8,471 nucleotides of DNA. Origin: Sulfurimonas sp. UBA6014. GTDB lineage: Bacteria; Campylobacterota; Campylobacteria; Campylobacterales; Sulfurimonadaceae. This document shows positions 5,855 to 8,471 of the stretch, piece after piece (position 1 is the first letter of the stretch; every line of letters starts with the position of its first letter). The notes under the pieces are model-generated. The model had not been told where the DNA came from. It saw nothing but the letters and a program-made list of their open reading frames with translations, and searched no databases. Location of the stretch: the NCBI GenBank assembly GCA_002428085.1, contig DJAA01000037.1, forward strand, positions 1 through 8,471, given 5' to 3'. Both the position numbers and the translations under genes were made by a program.

Positions 5855-6299
5855 AATGGCAGAGGCGGCAAAGGAACTATCATCGTTTTTGCTGCTGGAA
5901 ATGCTGGTGATGATATGGGAAATGATGAATCTTCCATTCCTGAGGTGATCGCAGTTGGTGCAACTGATAAAAATAACCTGCAGGTTTGGTATAGTAATCA
6001 TGGGGAAAATTTAGACGTCATGACCCCAGGTGGGTATGATATAGGGATAGCGACCCTTGATGACATGTGCCAAAATGGCTTTGCATCTAGCGATGAAAAC
6101 TATTTTTTATATGATGATGTCTTTTTATTTATCGGAACATCTGCTGCTGCTCCAATAGTCAGCGGTGTTATTGCTCTTTTCCTTGAGCAAAAACCTGACG
6201 CAACGAGAGCAGAGATAGAAGATAGGCGACATTGTTTATATTGATGGGAGAAATAATTCTTATGGATATGGCAAAATCAATCTAGCAAAAATAATATAA
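5855..6299 (+). pseudogene. Subtilase (peptidase S8) catalytic-domain remnant
   Basis: In the frame open from 5855 the sequence reads GKGTIIVFAAGNAGD, carrying the oxyanion-hole Asn in AAGN (5891-5902). It goes on to VIAVGATD and GTSAAAPIVSGVIALFLEQKP, whose catalytic Ser codon is 6140-6142. This is the second half of an S8 domain. The frame ends at 6244, but from 6228 the next frame reads DIVYIDGRNNSYGYGKINLA and stops at 6297-6299, matching the usual GYGkInl end of such domains; a net +1 shift near 6222-6228 therefore breaks it. The catalytic Asp and His motifs are not found anywhere between the propeptide ORF (ending 5693) and here, and there is too little DNA to hold them. The protease cannot be active as encoded. 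Confidence 0.8.
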
Positions 6300-6347
6300 T
6301 TCTGAATTATTCGTTAAATTTTATTAAATATGGTACACTAGACTTAT

Positions 6348-6404
6348 GGATTGCTTTGTTGTTCCTTATCCTCATCATTGCGAGGAAGAATGACGAAGCA
6401 ATCT
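6348..6404. repeat. Dispersed palindromic repeat copy
   Basis: This is an imperfect palindrome running from GGATTGCTTTG (6348-6358) to GAAGCAATCT (6395-6404), with TCATTGCGAGGAAG (6375-6388) inside. It shares TCATTGCGAG and AAGCAATCTATA/ATCC-type edges with the element at 4446-4580. It lies between the subtilase remnant and the two-component genes. Nothing else recognisable lies in 6300-6347 or 6405-6480; TATAAA at 6465-6470 is a weak candidate -10 for the response regulator. Confidence 0.7.
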
Positions 6405-6483
6405 ATCCAATGTAACCTATGTAGCAAGCGAATCACAAGTTCCATGTAACATATAAGTGTTCATTATAAAAACTAACGTATGC

Positions 6484-6498
6484 GGGAGATTCTTTTTG
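6484..6498 (+). promoter_or_regulatory. Ribosome binding site deciding a TTG start
   Basis: GGGAG at 6484-6488 lies 7 bases before TTG 6496-6498. This start gives MSKLKILVIEDN, the normal beginning of a receiver domain. The alternative GTG at 6457 would add 13 residues not typical of the family and has no ribosome site. Confidence 0.75.
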
Positions 6499-7167
6499 AG
6501 TAAACTTAAGATACTGGTGATAGAAGATAACTCCATCACCGCAAAAGCATTGGAATATGATTTGAAAAATGCAGGGTATAAAGTACTGCTTGCATTCTCT
6601 TCTCATGCCGCGCTTGAGCACATCTTGCATAGTTCTTTTGATCTTTTAATAACCGATATAAATCTAGGAGATGCGCAGATGAATGGCATCGACCTCGTTA
6701 AAACCCTCAACAAAATCAAAAATATCCCTGTTATCTACCTCACTTCTCATGGAGATGATGAAACACTTGAAGATGTCGCAGAGACAAATCACTCTTATTA
6801 TGTCAGCAAACCTTACGATAGCCAGAGGCTTCTAAAAATCATTAAACTTACCATTAATAGATATAAAATAAATGATATTGAAAAAATGTATTTAACCCAA
6901 GATATTATGTATGACATGAGCAACAAAATTCTTTATGCATATGACAAAGAGATAAAATTGACCATGAAGGAAAATCTATTTTTAGATCTCCTTGTCCACA
7001 AAAAAAATCAAATAGTCAGTACCTATGAGATAGCGCAATATGTGTGGAATGATGAAGAGGTTTCACAAGGGAGCATGCGCCAACTTATATCTAGAGCAAG
7101 AGAAAAATTTGTTCCTCTCTCCATCGAGACACACCATGGCGAAGGGTACAGGTTGAAGATTATGTAA
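6496..7167 (+). CDS. OmpR/PhoB-family response regulator
   Basis: This is a 223-residue cytoplasmic transcription factor. The receiver domain (about residues 3-120) has the acidic pair Glu10-Asp11, the phospho-acceptor Asp54 in LLITDINLG, Thr83 in VIYLTSH and Lys105 in VSKPYD, so all key residues are present. The C-terminal winged-helix DNA-binding domain (about 140-223) has the OmpR-type pattern LTMKENLFLDLLV ... SMRQLISRAREKF ... HHGEGYRL. The TTG start is chosen from its ribosome site and receiver homology. The next gene is a histidine kinase, its likely partner. HisKA_2 kinases paired with OmpR-type regulators are less common than with HisKA kinases. No target promoter can be named from the sequence. 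Confidence 0.9.
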   Translation: MSKLKILVIEDNSITAKALEYDLKNAGYKVLLAFSSHAALEHILHSSFDLLITDINLGDAQMNGIDLVKTLNKIKNIPVIYLTSHGDDETLEDVAETNHSYYVSKPYDSQRLLKIIKLTINRYKINDIEKMYLTQDIMYDMSNKILYAYDKEIKLTMKENLFLDLLVHKKNQIVSTYEIAQYVWNDEEVSQGSMRQLISRAREKFVPLSIETHHGEGYRLKIM

Positions 7168-7296
7168 AAAAGATGCATAAAAAAGTTTAAAAGAGTACTA
7201 TACGCACGAATTCTACAAACTCTTATACAAAGGTTCACTGTTGAAAATTTTTTTGATCGTTTCTACACAAGTGGATGGGATTTTCCTCTCTCAGAG
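7168..7296 (+). other. Open, coding-like upstream extension of the histidine kinase
   Basis: The kinase frame has no stop from 7168 to its first ATG at 7297, and the translation looks like real protein: FKRVLYARILQ ... RFTVENFFDRFYTSGWDFPL ... SEMSVRNRYQ. No ATG, GTG or TTG occurs in that frame. The ATG at 7173 is out of frame: it reads MHKKV then stops, but removing one A from the A6 run at 7179-7184 would join it to the kinase as MHKKFKRVLYARI. Either a frameshift, a sequencing error in the homopolymer, slippage or a non-standard start is implied. A short out-of-frame TTG ORF (7241-7300) ending in ATGA at the kinase ATG is the competing reading. Confidence 0.55.
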
Positions 7297-8418
7297 ATGA
7301 GTGTAAGAAATAGATACCAGATGGTCAATGTCGGTATCTTTTTATCCACACTCGCACTTATTTATGCCATGATAAGTGATTATGTCAGCAACGCTATCTC
7401 GACACATACTGTTATCATTATCATGGAGGTGACAATCGTTCTTGTGAATATCATCATGATGATAACCTTGCGCAAATCTAAAAAAGCCTTTGAGTTTGTT
7501 GCTACGATCATAACAGCGCAATACACTTTCTTTTTTCTTACCATCGTCTATGCTGGTGATCCAACCGATGTAAAGCATGCGTGGTTCTTTACCTACTCCA
7601 CTATTTTAATCTATTTTCAAAGTTCCAGGCAAGGGATTTACTGGTTCGTTTTTTTTATAGGCATGCTCCTTTTTGCCCCTTTTCAAGATTTTATCCATAC
7701 CAATTACTCGTTTTATGAAGTCTCCTATCTCTCTTTGGTCTTAATTGTCATCTATGCAATCACCCATTTTTATCAACTTAAAATGGAAGAAGCCAACGCT
7801 TTGATTAAAGAGCAAGAAGATAAGCTCATTGCCAGTGAAAGTATTTTGAAAAAAGAGCTTCATCACAGGGTAAAAAACAATATGCAGTTTATTCTCTCTT
7901 TGTTCAAGCTCAAACTCGTCCCTTTTATGAACCCTCAGATTCAAAGAGTTATACAAGAAGTGACGTATAAAATCCAAGGTATGGCAAATGTTCATGACAT
8001 ACTCTATAAACAAAAAATACGCACAAGCATTGATGCAAACCAGTATTTTACAACACTCATCAACGCACTCAAAAACGGCTATGAAACAAAGGATATAAAA
8101 TTTGAGATGCAAATAGATGCCACACTCAGTAACGACCAACTCATATTTTGTGGTTTGATAGTCAATGAAGTTGTTATGAATGCGATAAAACATGCCTTCA
8201 ATAATCAAGAAAATGAGGGATGGATAAAACTCAACATCTCGAGCGATAAGACGCAAACTATTTTGGAAATCTCTGATAACGGAACAGGCATGAACACCTC
8301 AAGAAAAACCTCTTTTGGCTCCGAGATGATACAAAGCTTGATAGAAAATGAGCTCAAAGGCAAAATGAAACTAGAAACCGACAAAGGGGTAAAATATACT
8401 TTTTATATTCCACGCTAG
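7297..8418 (+). CDS. Six-TM sensor histidine kinase, HisKA_2 type
   Basis: This protein is 373 residues from the first ATG, possibly longer (see 7168-7296). About six hydrophobic segments fill residues 10-160 and form an integral membrane sensor with little periplasmic sequence. A short coiled linker (about 162-185) follows. The phosphotransfer domain is of the HisKA_2 type, with LHHRVKNN and the likely phospho-His at 190 (HRxxN pattern). The ATPase domain has the N box with Asn295 (VNEVVMNAIKHAF), the G1 box DNGTGM (327-332) and a G2-like SFGSEM (339-344), all consistent with an active kinase. The ATG at 7297 has only CAGAG immediately before it, a poor ribosome site. The gene follows the response regulator by 129 bases with no visible terminator, so the two are probably co-transcribed. 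The signal sensed is unknown. Confidence 0.9.
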   Translation: MSVRNRYQMVNVGIFLSTLALIYAMISDYVSNAISTHTVIIIMEVTIVLVNIIMMITLRKSKKAFEFVATIITAQYTFFFLTIVYAGDPTDVKHAWFFTYSTILIYFQSSRQGIYWFVFFIGMLLFAPFQDFIHTNYSFYEVSYLSLVLIVIYAITHFYQLKMEEANALIKEQEDKLIASESILKKELHHRVKNNMQFILSLFKLKLVPFMNPQIQRVIQEVTYKIQGMANVHDILYKQKIRTSIDANQYFTTLINALKNGYETKDIKFEMQIDATLSNDQLIFCGLIVNEVVMNAIKHAFNNQENEGWIKLNISSDKTQTILEISDNGTGMNTSRKTSFGSEMIQSLIENELKGKMKLETDKGVKYTFYIPR

Positions 8419-8439
8419 AGAGGCTCACTAGAACAACTC

Positions 8440-8471
8440 AGATTGCTTCTCTTCGCATGCCATGACGGAGA
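8440..8471. repeat. Start of another dispersed repeat, cut by the window edge
   Basis: AGATTGCTT at 8440-8448 matches the left edge of the 4446 element. CTTCGCATGCCATGAC at 8451-8466 matches the reverse complement of 561-576 at 15 of 16 positions, followed by GGAGA. It begins 21 bases after the kinase stop. The right half lies outside the window. Confidence 0.6.

Noticed and set aside
5757..5948. 63-codon plus-strand ORF overlapping the subtilase remnant
   Set aside because: It is an out-of-frame reading of the protease remnant; the motifs AAGN and VIAVGATD are in the other frame.
6457..6495. GTG start extending the response regulator by 13 residues
   Set aside because: There is no ribosome site before it, and the added residues precede the normal receiver start; TTG at 6496 has GGGAG at good spacing.
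7241..7300. 19-codon TTG leader ORF ending in ATGA over the kinase ATG, as a translational-coupling peptide
   Set aside because: AAAGG at 7229-7233 makes it possible, but the overlapping kinase frame looks more like real protein, and the short peptide is probably that sequence read out of frame.
7741..8256. 171-codon open frame on the minus strand
   Set aside because: It lies wholly inside the histidine kinase, whose conserved H, N and G boxes are on the plus strand; the minus-strand product is Phe/Ile/Tyr-rich with no recognisable motif.

Overview
The window looks like chromosome of a low-GC, Sulfurimonas-like member of the Campylobacterota. This is inferred from the AT-rich coding style, the 6TM HisKA_2 kinase with its OmpR-type partner, the compact TonB system and the abundance of T1SS/S-layer-type surface proteins. 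No rRNA or other taxonomic marker is present, so the placement is tentative. Every gene I can support is on the + strand.

Layout. (1) 2-475 is the 3' end of a large secreted beta-roll/S-layer-like protein that is clearly richer in GC than its surroundings. (2) 476-726 holds a long inverted repeat and a promoter with a perfect TATAAT box. (3) 727-4419 is a tight, intact four-gene operon, tonB-exbB-exbD-TonB-dependent receptor, with overlaps of 8 and 4 nt. It forms a self-contained energised outer-membrane uptake system of unknown substrate. (4) 4420-4760 holds a hairpin and a striking structured repeat: two 27-bp inverted arms (26/27 matching) enclosing five 20-bp tandem units. (5) 4761-6299 is a stretch of damaged or truncated export genes: a frameshifted lipoprotein, a truncated S-layer/T1SS N-terminal domain, a free-standing subtilase propeptide, a short lipoprotein-like ORF, and a subtilase remnant that keeps the Asn and Ser motifs but has lost the Asp and His regions. 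(6) 6300-6490 holds another copy of the dispersed palindromic repeat. (7) 6496-8418 encodes an OmpR-family response regulator and a six-TM HisKA_2 histidine kinase. The kinase frame is open well upstream of its first ATG. (8) 8419-8471 begins a further repeat copy.

How the genes relate. The TonB operon is the only complete multi-protein machine: TonB, ExbB and ExbD should sit in the inner membrane and energise the neighbouring receptor. The two-component pair is plausibly functional, but nothing here shows what it controls. Related palindromic repeats (core GATTGCTT / AAGCAATC, TCATTGCGAG, GCATGCGAAG) mark the boundaries of nearly every block, and two of them bracket the decayed region.

I found no clear novel defence or biosynthetic system. 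The most unusual items are the compound repeat at 4446-4580, the decayed secretion block, and the probable kinase start problem at an A6 tract.
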